In this document: one piece after another, positions 49,786-60,729 of the stretch
Position numbering within the stretch: the first letter of the stretch is position 1
How the letters are laid out: every line of letters begins with the position of its first letter
From: Tetrahymena thermophila SB210
Lineage: Eukaryota; Ciliophora; Oligohymenophorea; Hymenostomatida; Tetrahymenidae
Direction of reading: 5' to 3'
NCBI RefSeq assembly: GCF_000189635.1
Contig: NW_002476143.1
Span: 1 to 64,000 of the forward strand
DNA: 64,000 bases
Translations under genes and position numbers: made by a program
Notes under the pieces: model-generated
Database searches by the model: none
What the model was told of the DNA's origin: nothing
Seen by the model: the letters and a program-made list of their open reading frames with translations, nothing else

Positions 49786-51680
49786 ATGAGTAATCCTTAG
49801 ATAAATTAAGTAAACCAGTAATCAATAAACGATCCTAATTTAGATGTCAAAGAAATCTAAAAAGCCTTAGGAGATGAAGTAAATGAGAGAAAACCTAACT
49901 AATAGTAAATTAACGATTAAATACCTGTTTTAGAGAAGGTAGAAACTTAAAAAGATGATTCTAACGATATAGAAGTTGACATTTAAGCAAAGTACTAGAA
50001 ATTAGAAGATCAATATGGAAATTTATAGAGTCTTTTTGTTTAATTTTAGAATGAAACTAGCAAACTCTTGCAAGATTAGAGCGATAATATTAACAAATAG
50101 CAGCTATAATCGATTATTTAAAAAATAAATGAAAGTCAAAAGTAACTAAATAATTAGAATTAGGTATCAAGATAAGATAAAGATTACTTCTATGGATAAT
50201 CTAAAAATACGAACAGTTATGATGTCCTCATTTCTATTAACTCAATGTATGACTTAAGTAACAAGTAATGCAAAATTGAATACTTTGAGAAGCCAAATAA
50301 GACTAAAGAAATAATAGATTCCCAATAAAAATGCTCTATAATAGGATTCTAAGGTGTTAAAAACAGGGGTAAAACATTCTTACTTAACTAACTAAGTGAT
50401 GAAAAATTCCCTTCTGCCTTCTACGAGAGCACTTTAGGAATAAGCGCAAAAGTGGATATTAAAGACAGCTCTACTAAAATCTATTTAGACTCTGAAGGTG
50501 TTTAGAAACCTGCTAAGTTCAACTGGAATGATGCATATAAAAGCAAAAATAAAAATTCTAGAAATGAAGAAGATGAAGCTAAGTTCCTTAGCTAGATGTA
50601 AGAACAGGTAATTTAAAGTTTCTTCGATATTAAAGCTACTGAATAATTGCAATAAGAGTTTCTGCTATAAAGCTGTGAAATAGTTATTATTGTAGTTGGT
50701 ATGCTTTCTATTGAAGATTAAAAACTTATATCAAGCATAATTGATAGAAAACTAAGTTGCTAAATTATTGTTGTTCACAACTATAAAGAGATAAAGGAAA
50801 TTAAACATGTATAAGATCACATTGAGCATTCATTGATGTACTAATTCCCCCTTGCAATCCACAGTCCTGATCTTAAATTAAAAACAAATAAAGAACACAA
50901 TAAAATTGCTTATATTGATCGTAGATATAAAAATGTTGTCCACATTATTTTTGCAAATGTAAATAAATAAATTTATTTAATTTTTATTTGCTCTTGAAAT
51001 TTATTGTTTTTATTTTTAAGAACAAAAGCGAAGCAGGAGATTATTTTAATTAGTTCTCTTTAGAATATATTAGATAGAAAATTTAGTTGCATTCTCGTAA
51101 CAAATCTTTTTGCATAAGCGAAAGATTTACTAAGTTTTTGAATGACTATTTACCAAATTACATTGAATTTGTTGATCAACCTAAAACATTTGACAAAACA
51201 TTAGTTAAAAAAGAAGCTAATAATAATGAATTTATAATTTCATTGTCAGAAAACTTAAAAATTAATAGGATTAAGGATATTACTTTAGATGTCTTTGGAA
51301 GGATCATCAATGCAATTAATTATACTGTTGTTGAGTTCGATAAAAATAATTAAAAATATAAAAGAATAGATATAGAGCTTCCAGGAAATACATATTTTGA
51401 GAATGATAACTGCCTGGTGTAGACTGATGATAAAGGTAGAACTTAATTAGTTATAAAAGCACTTAAGAAGTTAGATTAAACTGTTTAAGGAACTATTATT
51501 CTAGAAGACAAAAGATTATATGGTGAGTTTATTCTGAAAGTTATAATTGGAAAACCAGAAGAAAAACTCACATAGGTAGGAAAGATTATCAATAACAATA
51601 ATGGTGTTCACTCTATTTTATTCTTAAACGAATCTAGTGAATAAGATTGTTTAGGAGACGATGATGATAATAATGTATGA
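49786..51680 (+). CDS. GBP/atlastin-like P-loop GTPase with Hsp20-like C terminus, copy 2
   Basis: Two exons (49786-50958, 51021-51680) give 610 residues, with the single intron at the same place as in the upstream paralog. The N-terminal 130 residues are Q/N/K-rich and diverged. G1 is GVKNRGKTF (190-198), G2 is ESTLGI, G3 is LDSEG (D235), and the G4 position reads IVVHNYKEI. C-terminal to the intron both copies share a motif AG-(D/E)-x2-N-x-FS and a helix, then LDVFGR and IELPGNTYF as an Hsp20-like strand pair. Identity is highest around the G motifs, which argues for retained nucleotide binding. It ends in a short acidic tail (GDDDDNNV). Confidence 0.75.
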
Positions 51681-52179
51681 GTAATATTATAGATTGAATT
51701 TTGCTTTATTTTAAATAAACTTTTAATCGATAAATTTATTTTTTTTTAAATGTCATCAATAGTATTATATGTATGATTTTTTATTTCTAAATTTTTTTTA
51801 ATTTGTAAAAAAAATGATTTTTTTCTTATTTGTAAATTAATTCAGAAATTAATTTTATTTTTTAATAAAAACTGAATTATTCTATATTTCATTATACTTT
51901 TTAAACAATTAATTTGAGGTTTATATTTTTATAAAAAGTTTGTATGCTGCTAAATTTAATTTATTCATAATTGAATCTGAAGGAAGCCGTACACAATGAA
52001 TTCACATGCATAAACATAAATAAACGATGCATTAAATATTATAATATATTTTAAATAAATATATATTTAGTAAGTATATAATATTTTTTAGAGATAATAT
52101 AATGTAATAAATATAAATACTGTAACAATTAAACGTTATTTTATTGAAATTTTATTAAATTATTTAACAACAAGAGCTT
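51681..52179. other. Convergent intergenic spacer
   Basis: About 500 AT-rich bases between converging genes. Nothing recognisable. Confidence 0.55.
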
Positions 52180-54230
52180 TCAACATAACTAATTAGCTTA
52201 AATAGTTTTAGATAATACTTTCATAACATTATCTTTATTATCAGAGTTGTATTCTAGCTGATATAATTACTCAACTTTCTAATTTTTAATAGTTTGAATT
52301 TATTTAATTTATTTATTTATTTGCTTATAATTATTTTATTTTACCTATCTGCATAAGTAGCATTCTTATGTGTTTTTCCATATTAAAAGAGCACATTCAT
52401 AGCATATTCCTATTAAAATAAATTATTTTAATTATTTATTTATTTATATTAAAAACTTTACCTCCATGTCCACAGTTCATAAAAACTGTGTCTGGTTAGT
52501 TTTCAAAGCAAACCAGACAATTTTGAATGCTTGTATTTTTACTTTCTTCTTCTTATTCTTATTTTATTTATAATAAAATAACTTCTTTTTCACATAAAAT
52601 ATTTTTAATTTACTTTAGGAATTATCATAGATATTTCGTTTGATATCTTCTTTCCTGAAAGCACAACTTTCGGATTTTCTATGTGTACCGTTTATGTTTT
52701 TTTCACTAAATATATCATGAAAATCTTTGCTAAGTTATATTTCTTAATTGTTTAAAAATTGATTCTACTCAATTTTTTCTAAATTATTTTCAATTTTTAG
52801 TCTATTTGATAGAACTGGAAATTTAAAGGGAATTTGGTTTATTGTTGCTTTATTTTCTGCAATATCTGTCTCCAATGTAGGAATTGTTGGTCCAAGTAAG
52901 TGTCTTGCAGCCTATGATATTTTTCTTAGCTCTTCTTTTTAAATATCAACTGAAACAGATTTTTTTATTGAGCATTTAAATTCTTTTAGCAATTCCTTTT
53001 ACTTTGAGTTGCTTTCATTTCTGTTTTTATTTATATTTATCGACTTTGAGAAAAAAGTAGCTGATTATTTTTACTTTATAAATAAATTTAATTCATTCTA
53101 AGTAAATTTAAATTTATAAATTTTACTAAATATATTGGGTTTTTTTTCTAGTTTATGTTCAACTTTATTACATCACCAACAAATTTTTACTCAAATAATT
53201 CTAAGCCAGGAATTTCTCTTTATATTTGCTACCCATCTTGTTGTTGATGAATTTGATTATCTAAAGAAGAATTTTCACCATAAAATAATATGAATTTTAT
53301 TGTTTCTGTGATTACTCCCTTAAATGTTAAAATTAAGAGAGAAATAAGTGGTGTGGCAGCAAAGCAAAATACTAGGCTATAGCTATCTTAATCTAACATT
53401 TAAAATAATTAAATTTTTAACATATTAAAATTTTATTAATTCTATTGATTAAAATTAATATTAATATATAAAATTTTTAAATAGTAATCAAATAATTAAT
53501 AACTTTATTTTTATATTAACATTTTTATGGAGTTTAAATAATTCTGGGAAACATAAAATATTACATAGTTTTGAAGGATCTTAGAGATAGTTCAATGCTT
53601 TTAATGATGTTAGAAGTAGACTTGTAGCGAAAAGCGATAGCACCAAAAAAATAATAAAAAATCCTAATACTATTTAAAAAAAGTTAAGAAAAATATAAAA
53701 TAAAAATTTTTTATTACATTCTTTTTTATGAGAATGTGTTTTGTGGCTAATAGCAGTAAATTTCATAGTTTCATACAAAAAAAATATGATAAAAAGTGAT
53801 ATTAAGGCAAATATCACCCAAAATGGCCATAGTAATGCTTACCATTACATTTAAATAAAGAAATCCATTTTAAGACTAAATTGCAAGAGTTAAACCCATA
53901 TTGCAGCATAAATAATAAATCCTACCTAAAGTAATTAATTAAAAATTTATTTAAAAATATATTATATATAGATGTAAAAATATTTGGACTAAGTTCATTT
54001 TATTTATGAAAAATAAAAATTACTATTTTGCAAAAGTGAATAAAGTCTTTTTATTCACCATTTCCTTCAACTTTCACTTCATCTAACTTGAGCAACAAGG
54101 ATATAAACATAGGAATGCATATAAAACTGAAGTAGAAAGAATAATATTTAAAGTATAAGCAAATTAAAAGAACAGAAAGACACTCTAGAAATGAGTCTAC
54201 TATATAAACAGATTGTGACTGGCATTCACT
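52180..54230 (-). CDS. Multipass membrane RING-finger protein
   Basis: Minus-strand gene of several exons; the C-terminal part is secure. The last three exons (52462 upward, 52409-52345, 52278-52180) encode a C3HC4 RING: NCLVCFENQPDTVFMNCGHG, then GICYECALLIW and ECYLCRQ, followed by a 30-residue tail and TGA. Upstream about 180 residues are charged and soluble. Before them, between about 53340 and 54226, hydrophobic segments include SVLLICLYFKYYSFYFSFIC, LVFCFAATPLISLLILTF and others separated by introns. The design resembles a common ciliate family of membrane proteins with cytosolic C-terminal RING, likely ubiquitin ligases. I could not find the initiator ATG; the coding frame enters at about 54226 (SECQSQSVYIV) from an unseen small first exon. 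Internal exon limits between 53100 and 54060 are approximate. Confidence 0.65.
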
Positions 54231-55136
54231 ATTTAATAATATTATAAATATTTTATTTGAAGTAATTTTGATTAAATTATTATATATTTTTTAGTTCTTT
54301 CTTTTATTTTTTGTTAGTTTATTTGCTTTGTTTACCAGTCTTTCGAGAAGATAGATTTTAAAAATTTATAGAGTGGATAGCTGCCTAACAATCCTAATGG
54401 GATAAATTAGCTAACCCCGCTAATTTATACGAACTCGAGTATTGCTATTTCCTCAACACCTACACAAAAAAACAGAAAACAAATTTCTTTTACAATCAAT
54501 ATTTCGTCATTGCTAAAGTTATTATTTTAAGAGTTTCTTCTTGCTCCAATTTATATGGCAATATTCTAAAGATTTATTTCGACATTTTAGTTGTCTTATT
54601 AATTGTTATTGTTATTGTTATTGTTTTAAATATTTTAAACTTCATAATTTTCTTGCATTTTTTAATGGCTTTAATACGAAAGCTAATGAACCACTAATCA
54701 ATTAATAAATAAATTATAATTTTGTTTGAGAATTGCAGATAGAAACTAGTAGAACAAAGCTTATTGTCAGTGTAATAATATCAAATATTTAAAGTAATAG
54801 ACCTCAAAAGAGAATAGATAGTAGAATAAATTAATTTGAGTTGATTGTAATCAAACTAGTAGAGCTAGCTGTTATGATTAAAAAATGAATGTTATTACTT
54901 ATACAGAAATAAAGTTGATTCTTTTTTTTTGGTTTTGTATTTAATTAATTAATTATTTAATTAACTAAGTTAATAGATTACTTTATAAAACACAATTACA
55001 TTTATAAATAATTTAGTTTTTTGGTCTTTCTGTGATTGATAGACCATAAATTTGCAAATATTATTTTTATAAGCATGGATAGAATTAATTAGCTCGTCAA
55101 CCAATCACTGTAATATTTCTAATTCTAGTTTCTCTT
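54231..55136. other. Spacer with weak coding signal and simple repeat
   Basis: Contains the (AACAAT)n microsatellite at about 54602-54625 and a minus-strand stretch (about 54340-54588) with gene-like composition: ATG near 54588 reads MSKQIFRILPYKLEQEE and stops, and a second segment reads GLANLSHQDCQAAIHS. It may be the missing 5' exon area of the RING gene or a small separate gene. I cannot join it in frame. Confidence 0.35.
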
Positions 55137-56038
55137 TCAGATTTGCAGTTAAAAGAATTAACTATAAGCTTCATAGTTGAATTCATGAGGACTGTGATTA
55201 AATTTGAAAACGAAATCTTGATATAAATCTGGTGTTAAGTATTACTTTAAAGTTAAATTCCATACTACATTAGCTTCAGGTTTAGTTATCATAAAATTAA
55301 TAATATCTCCTCTAACTAATGATAATTCTATTATTTTTAATTAAAAAAAATAAATTTAAATCATTATTTGATCAAAAAATCTAATTCAGTCAGTACATTT
55401 GGTAGGAATTAGCTCATCAAATAGAGTAATGACAAAGTAGGGTGTAGCCTTTGTTCCCTTCAACTTATAGTCTTCAAGGTAAGTGAATAACTTTTAATTA
55501 AAGTAGGAATTGTTATAAAATAAATAATTTTGTATTTAAAAACAGTAGAAATATTTATTTATTTTTTAAGGTTAAAAAGCAGATAAAAAATATTTTTTAA
55601 AATATTTTCAGATAATTTATTTTCAAAATTCATTTAAAAATTTTTACAATAGATTTTTCTTGAGCTTAACCCAAAAGAAGAAAGTGACCTGTTTTCTTCT
55701 TGATAGGAACTAAAAACATAGGTGATTATGTATACCTAATTAATTTTTAAAAATCATAAACAATAAGTATTTATTGCTTAAAAACATGAAGAATATCTAT
55801 TTGATTTATTGAAAATAAGTATTTGTTTTTACTGTCTTTTTAAGATATCATATTCTTTTTTTGATATAGCATCAGAAATATTTTCACTTCTGGTATTATG
55901 ATATTCGGTCCATAAATCTATGCATTTATCAGTAGTTTCTTTTTCGAAAAGAGAAAGCTTAACAACTTCTCTGAGCTTTCTGGGACAAGGATAATTAAAA
56001 GAAAAATGGTATTATGCTAAATGTGTTAATCTTTTCAT
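55137..56038 (-). CDS. ATP11/ATPAF1 mitochondrial F1-ATPase assembly factor
   Basis: Four exons (56038-55833, 55735-55648, 55490-55397, 55327-55137) join in phase into 192 residues. The order matches the ATP11 domain: LREVVKLSLFEKETTDKCID, LWTEYHNTRSENISDAI, SPMFLVPIKKKTGHFLLLGQ, FTYLEDYKLKGTKATPYFVI, and LVRGDIINFMITKPEANVVW. ATP11 binds free F1 beta subunits in the mitochondrial matrix and prevents their aggregation until they meet alpha subunits. The protein is shorter than fungal Atp11, and the start (MKRLTHLAQYHFSFNYPCPR) is basic and may serve as a short presequence. It lies beside another mitochondrial gene, but both are monocistronic in appearance. Confidence 0.85.
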
Positions 56039-56674
56039 GTTAATTTAAATATTTTAACTTATCAAAATTCAAATTTTTAATGTCTACTAAGCTAAGTAAG
56101 AATTTTCTAAGATTGGCTATTATTTGAAATAATATTGATTCTCTCACTCTCCGCAAGATATTTGATTAAAAATAAATTCATAAACTAAAAACAGATTAAA
56201 AATAACTTTAATTAAAGGATATCTTTAGAAGATTGTTGTGCTTTAGTTATTTATTTAATATTAGACGATAAAAATATTATTTATTTATTTATTAATTAAT
56301 AATTTTTATAAACTCTTTTTTATTTTAAAATAAACATTTTATGATAATTCATTTTAAATTTGCTGTTGGTTGAATGATTTTAAAATTAACATAAATATTT
56401 TATTAAAAAAAGCAGAAATAAATAAATTAATAAGCATAGAAGGAAGGAAATTGAAGCGAAAAAGAAAAATGGTGAGTGAAACAATTATATAACAATTATT
56501 GTCATCAGCATGATAAAGTTTGTACGAATGATAAAACTCTTGACTCAATTATGTAGAATACTTTAAAATGATTAATATTTTATACAAATTGAGGCTACAG
56601 AGCAATAATCAATAACGTAGCACTATATTGCAATTATTAATTTTATCAATAAATTATAAAAAAGTGTATCATGA
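56039..56674. other. Intergenic spacer
   Basis: About 640 AT-rich bases between two leftward genes. A minus-strand open frame (56354-56548) has no family resemblance and is treated as chance. Confidence 0.5.
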
Positions 56675-59600
56675 TCACTTGAGGAGGTTTCTAATAGCAT
56701 CATAAGTAGGAAGAGCATTAACTTGACTACCTTGGGCAACGAAGGTAGGATTAGAAGTCAAAACCTTAGCAACAGCCTTGGCGACTTGATCAGCAGTAAC
56801 GGAATCAATTTGCTTAACGTAATCAGTGTGTTGAATTTTATTGAAAGTTCTGACCTATTTTAATAATTTAATTTATTTTTTATTTAAATGTTTTATTTTA
56901 TTTATTTATTTATTTACATTCTTGACAGTTTCTTCGAGTCTGTCAGTTTGTCTTTCGAGAGCAGAAAGAACAGAGTTCTTAAGGGCAGCCTTAGCAGTAA
57001 GGAGTTCATCAGCATTAACACCAGAAGCAATAGCCTTCAATTCAGCAATACTGTGGTTAAGAATGTCCTTAGCTCTATCAGCAGAACCAGAAGTTCTGAG
57101 ACCGAATAAACCAGAGTCAGTGAAGTGGAAGTTCAAGGCTTCAGCTTAATCGAAGTAAGCGTACTTTTATAAGACTATATTATTTCGAAATCGATTTTAA
57201 TATAAATTATTAACCACTCAAGCAAAATAAATCAAAATTAGAAAAAATGATAACTTAAAAACACTTATTATTATAATATCTCTTAAACTAAAAATAAATA
57301 ATAAAAAATATTCTATTCAATTAAGAACTAAAAAATCATTAAAAGAAAAATCATTATTTATTTATTTTTTGATTAAAGATATTTTTGAGATTTATTTATT
57401 TTAAAACATTATCATTCATCCTTTGATTATGAATCATTTTTAAATTTTAAGAAGGTTTACGGTTCTTCTTGAGTCTGAGGTTGTTGAGAAGGGCAGCAGC
57501 AACGTTGAAAGCAACTATGTCAGCAGAGCTCCAAGGAACAGATTAGAATAATAAAGCAAGGGTGACGTTGCTTTCTTCAGTTAAGTTTCTAACTTCACCA
57601 CCGAGATATTCGGATTTTTCTCTTTGGTGGGTCTTTTGACCTTCAGCAGAGGGGATTTAAGCAAGCTTGGTTTGAACGAGGTCAACGAATTCTTGGTGGG
57701 ATTCAACACCAGCAGCGCAGACGAAGATTCTGTTGGGGGTGATGTTTTCCAATTAGAACTTTTATAAAGTGTAAGAAGACAAGTTCTTAACGTTTCCTCT
57801 TAAACCCTTAAGGGGTAAACCTAAGCCCTTCAAACCATAAGCAGTCCTATGTAAATAAAATTAAAATTAATATTTTAATTAATTAAGGAATTAATTTAAT
57901 TAAAATATTTTTATTTGAGTTAAATAATTACTTGAAGACGCTTTCGTTGAAAAGTTCACCAGTCTTGAGGTAAGATTCGAGCTTGTGGGTATTTTAGTTC
58001 TTTTCAACACCGACTGAAGCAGCGACGGTAGATCTGGGTTCAAGAGCACAGTCAGCAACCATGGAGAAGACATCGGTAGCATCGTGAGCGAGGCAGTTAG
58101 CCTTGAAGTAAGCAGTTTCTTAGTCATATTCCATTTCGAAAGAACCACCAGATTGTTGAACAACACCGCTGTTTTACAAATACAAATATTTATTTAATTA
58201 ATTAATGTTTGCTTGGTTTTAATCATATATACTAGTTAATGGTTTCGTTTGTGTTCAAGACAGTCTTGAGGTAAGTGTTCTTGATGGAGAGTAAAGAACC
58301 AGAAGTTTCGTTGGTTTCATCTCTGGTACCGACGTCCAAAAGAATACCTTAATTTTTAACAAATATTTATTAATTCAATCATTTATTTTAAGTCAATTTT
58401 TATATTTGAAAATTTTAGATATTTTAATTTGAAATGTGCTGTTTACCCATATCAACTTGAGAAGGGAAAGTTTAAGATTCAGTGATAATGGTGACACCGT
58501 TGGCAAGCTTGGTGACTTCGTACTTGGCAGCAACGTCTTCGGCAGTTTGGCCTCTGAAACCCTATAAATATGTTAAAAGCAGTTTAGTTTATTATGCTAG
58601 ATATTTTTGACTTTTTAATATTATTTTTATAGAGAATTCATAAAACTATCTTTGGTATTTGATAAAGAAATGCTTGGTCTTGCTTGCTAAAATGCTTTTT
58701 ATATTTATTTATCTATTTTCTCTCCTAATCATTTTTGAAATTAAAATGTTTTAAACAAAGTCATTTTCGCTAGTTGCTTTTTTTAATGATGTTTCTATCT
58801 AATTCTTTTTTAGATTAAAATTTACTGTTTGAACTGCAGAAAAAGAAAAACAATAAATCCAATTTAGAAACCAAATTCTAGACTTGTGAAAATGTCAGAG
58901 GCTGATTTAATGATTAAAATGTGCATTTAAATGCTATCTATTTTTTCAGTTATTCTATTGCCAGTTGCTAGAAGCAAATTTGTATCTATAAAATTTAATT
59001 TTTGGTATATCTATATATCTAAGCTATTTATTTGTTAAGTGTATCCTAAAAGAAAAAGCGAAAAGAGAAAATAAAATATCTCTTTTCTTTTTTAACTAAA
59101 TAAAACTAAAGGTATCTATCCTAACTTTCTTTTTTGAATATCTTCAACTCCTACAGCTAATCCAAAAAGAAAGTGAACCTTTGTGAATGGCGTTTTATGG
59201 CATGTGCCTACGATAAAACTATTGATGCTATTTGCAAGTATTAGTTAGACCTTTCTTTCCTTTATACCAAATTAGTTGCGTTTCTCTATAAAGATAATTA
59301 ATTTTTTTATTAAATTGATCAATCACCTAGACGGGAGTTCTGGGGTCAGCAGTAGTAACCTTGTAGGTTTCAGCAGACTTGTCATCCTTGTAAATGAAGT
59401 CGTAGAAAGCTTTTCTAACAGAGAAAGCTTGCTTGCACTAATAAGTTTGTTTAAAAAAAGATTATTTAGTGTTTTTGATTTCATTTATATTAATTAGCCT
59501 TTGAGCAAATTGTTTGTTTATATATAATTTTCTTCTTATTTGAGATTAATTTAAATCGCGACAATTAATCAAGTATTAAGGTTGAAAAAAATGAGAAGCG

Positions 59601-59794
59601 AAACCCTTAAACAAATGGCGTTCAAGTTTATTCTAATCAACTATTTATTGTAATGAACGCCATTTTTAGCATCTTCTCTATTTTTTATCTGCCTTTTCAA
59701 CATTTGCTCATTGGCAAAACCTTTTATTTAATATCAAAAAACTAACCTATCCGGAGAGAGACTTCAAGGTGTTTTGAGTAATTTTGGATAACAT
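56675..59794 (-). CDS. Mitochondrial complex III core protein 2-like (inactive M16 peptidase family)
   Basis: Eight exons (59794-59747, 59437-59327, 58561-58447, 58347-58233, 58168-57932, 57846-57461, 57174-56918, 56854-56675) join in phase into 482 residues. The N terminus MLSKITQNTLKSLSGQ is a typical amphipathic presequence. M16 features follow: a VTKLANGVTIITESQ strand, GILLDVGTRDE, SGGSFEMEYDQETAYF, and in the second half DSGLFGLRT and ALPTYDAIRNLLK. The HxxEH zinc motif is absent (the region reads SGSLLSIKN), so it is not a protease. The glycine-rich loop of MPP-alpha is also absent, favouring UQCRC2/core 2 of the cytochrome bc1 complex. Codons are GC-rich like beta-tubulin, consistent with high expression. 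Introns 1 and 2 are unusually long (309 and 765 nt). Confidence 0.85.
59613..59665. repeat. Inverted repeat inside intron 1 of the core-2-like gene
   Basis: AAATGGCGTTCA at 59613-59624 is perfectly complementary to TGAACGCCATTT at 59654-59665, with a 29-base AT-rich loop. Part of the arm, AATGGCGTT, occurs again at 59186-59194 in intron 2 of the same gene. Such GC content is rare in these introns. Confidence 0.75.
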
Positions 59795-60729
59795 ATTTAT
59801 TGCCCTTAATTAATTTTTTTATTTTTTTGTATTTTTTTCTTTTTCCTTTCTTTTATTATTTTTAATTATCTTGCTTCTGTGTTTTATTTCCTTTTTTTTC
59901 TTTCCCTCTTGTTTTCCTTCAATTTTCGTATTCTCATTGAAATCATAAATGATTTATTCAATAACAAGGCAGACAGACAATTTAACATCTTTATATTTCT
60001 TCTCTTTTTCATTTCATTTCCATTTTGATTTCTATTTGTTCCATGGCATGTTATTTACTTTCAATATCTTTATAATAAGATTTGTTTGTTTGTTTGTAAA
60101 GTAGCTAATCTAATTTTAATATTTCATGAAATATCTCAAATGCTAAACGAATTTTTACTTTAAAATTCACAAAGAGGGCTTTCATTTCTTTTTGAAATCT
60201 CAATAGACTCTTTTAAATTATGAAAAGATTTTATTTTTAATTTTTTTTAGTTTTTATGAAGAAAATTTTATTTTATTTTCATATTTAAAAAAAAATATTT
60301 TTAAGAGGAAATAAAGTTGTTTCAAAAATCTGTTTCGATAAAAATATTTCAAAAAACCTATTTTTTATATCTTTGTTTATTTATTTAATTATTTATTTAT
60401 TTTAATTATAAAATTAGTTTTATAATAGGGTTGAGTTTATATCAATTTTATTAAGTAAAATTAAAATAATTATCAAAAATAAATTATTTTTTTCAAATTT
60501 TCATCATCAAAAAAGTTTTTAACACTTATTAGTTTTTTAAAAAGAAATATTATACATTAATTTTAATCGTTGGTAAACAAATGAGCTTAAAGACACGAAC
60601 AAACATTATTGATTGATTATAAATTATTTTTGGTTTTATAATTACCATTAATATTTAATATTTTTAGTTATTTTATAGATTGCTTATATCTTTAATTAAA
60701 TATCTTGAGAATATAAGATATAAATAAAT
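59795..60729. other. Divergent intergenic region
   Basis: The core-2-like gene (leftward) and the third cNBD gene (rightward) diverge here. The first part is pyrimidine-rich on the plus strand (59810-60060), the rest AT-rich with TTTG and ATTT repeats. It should hold both promoters. No gene seen. Confidence 0.55.
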
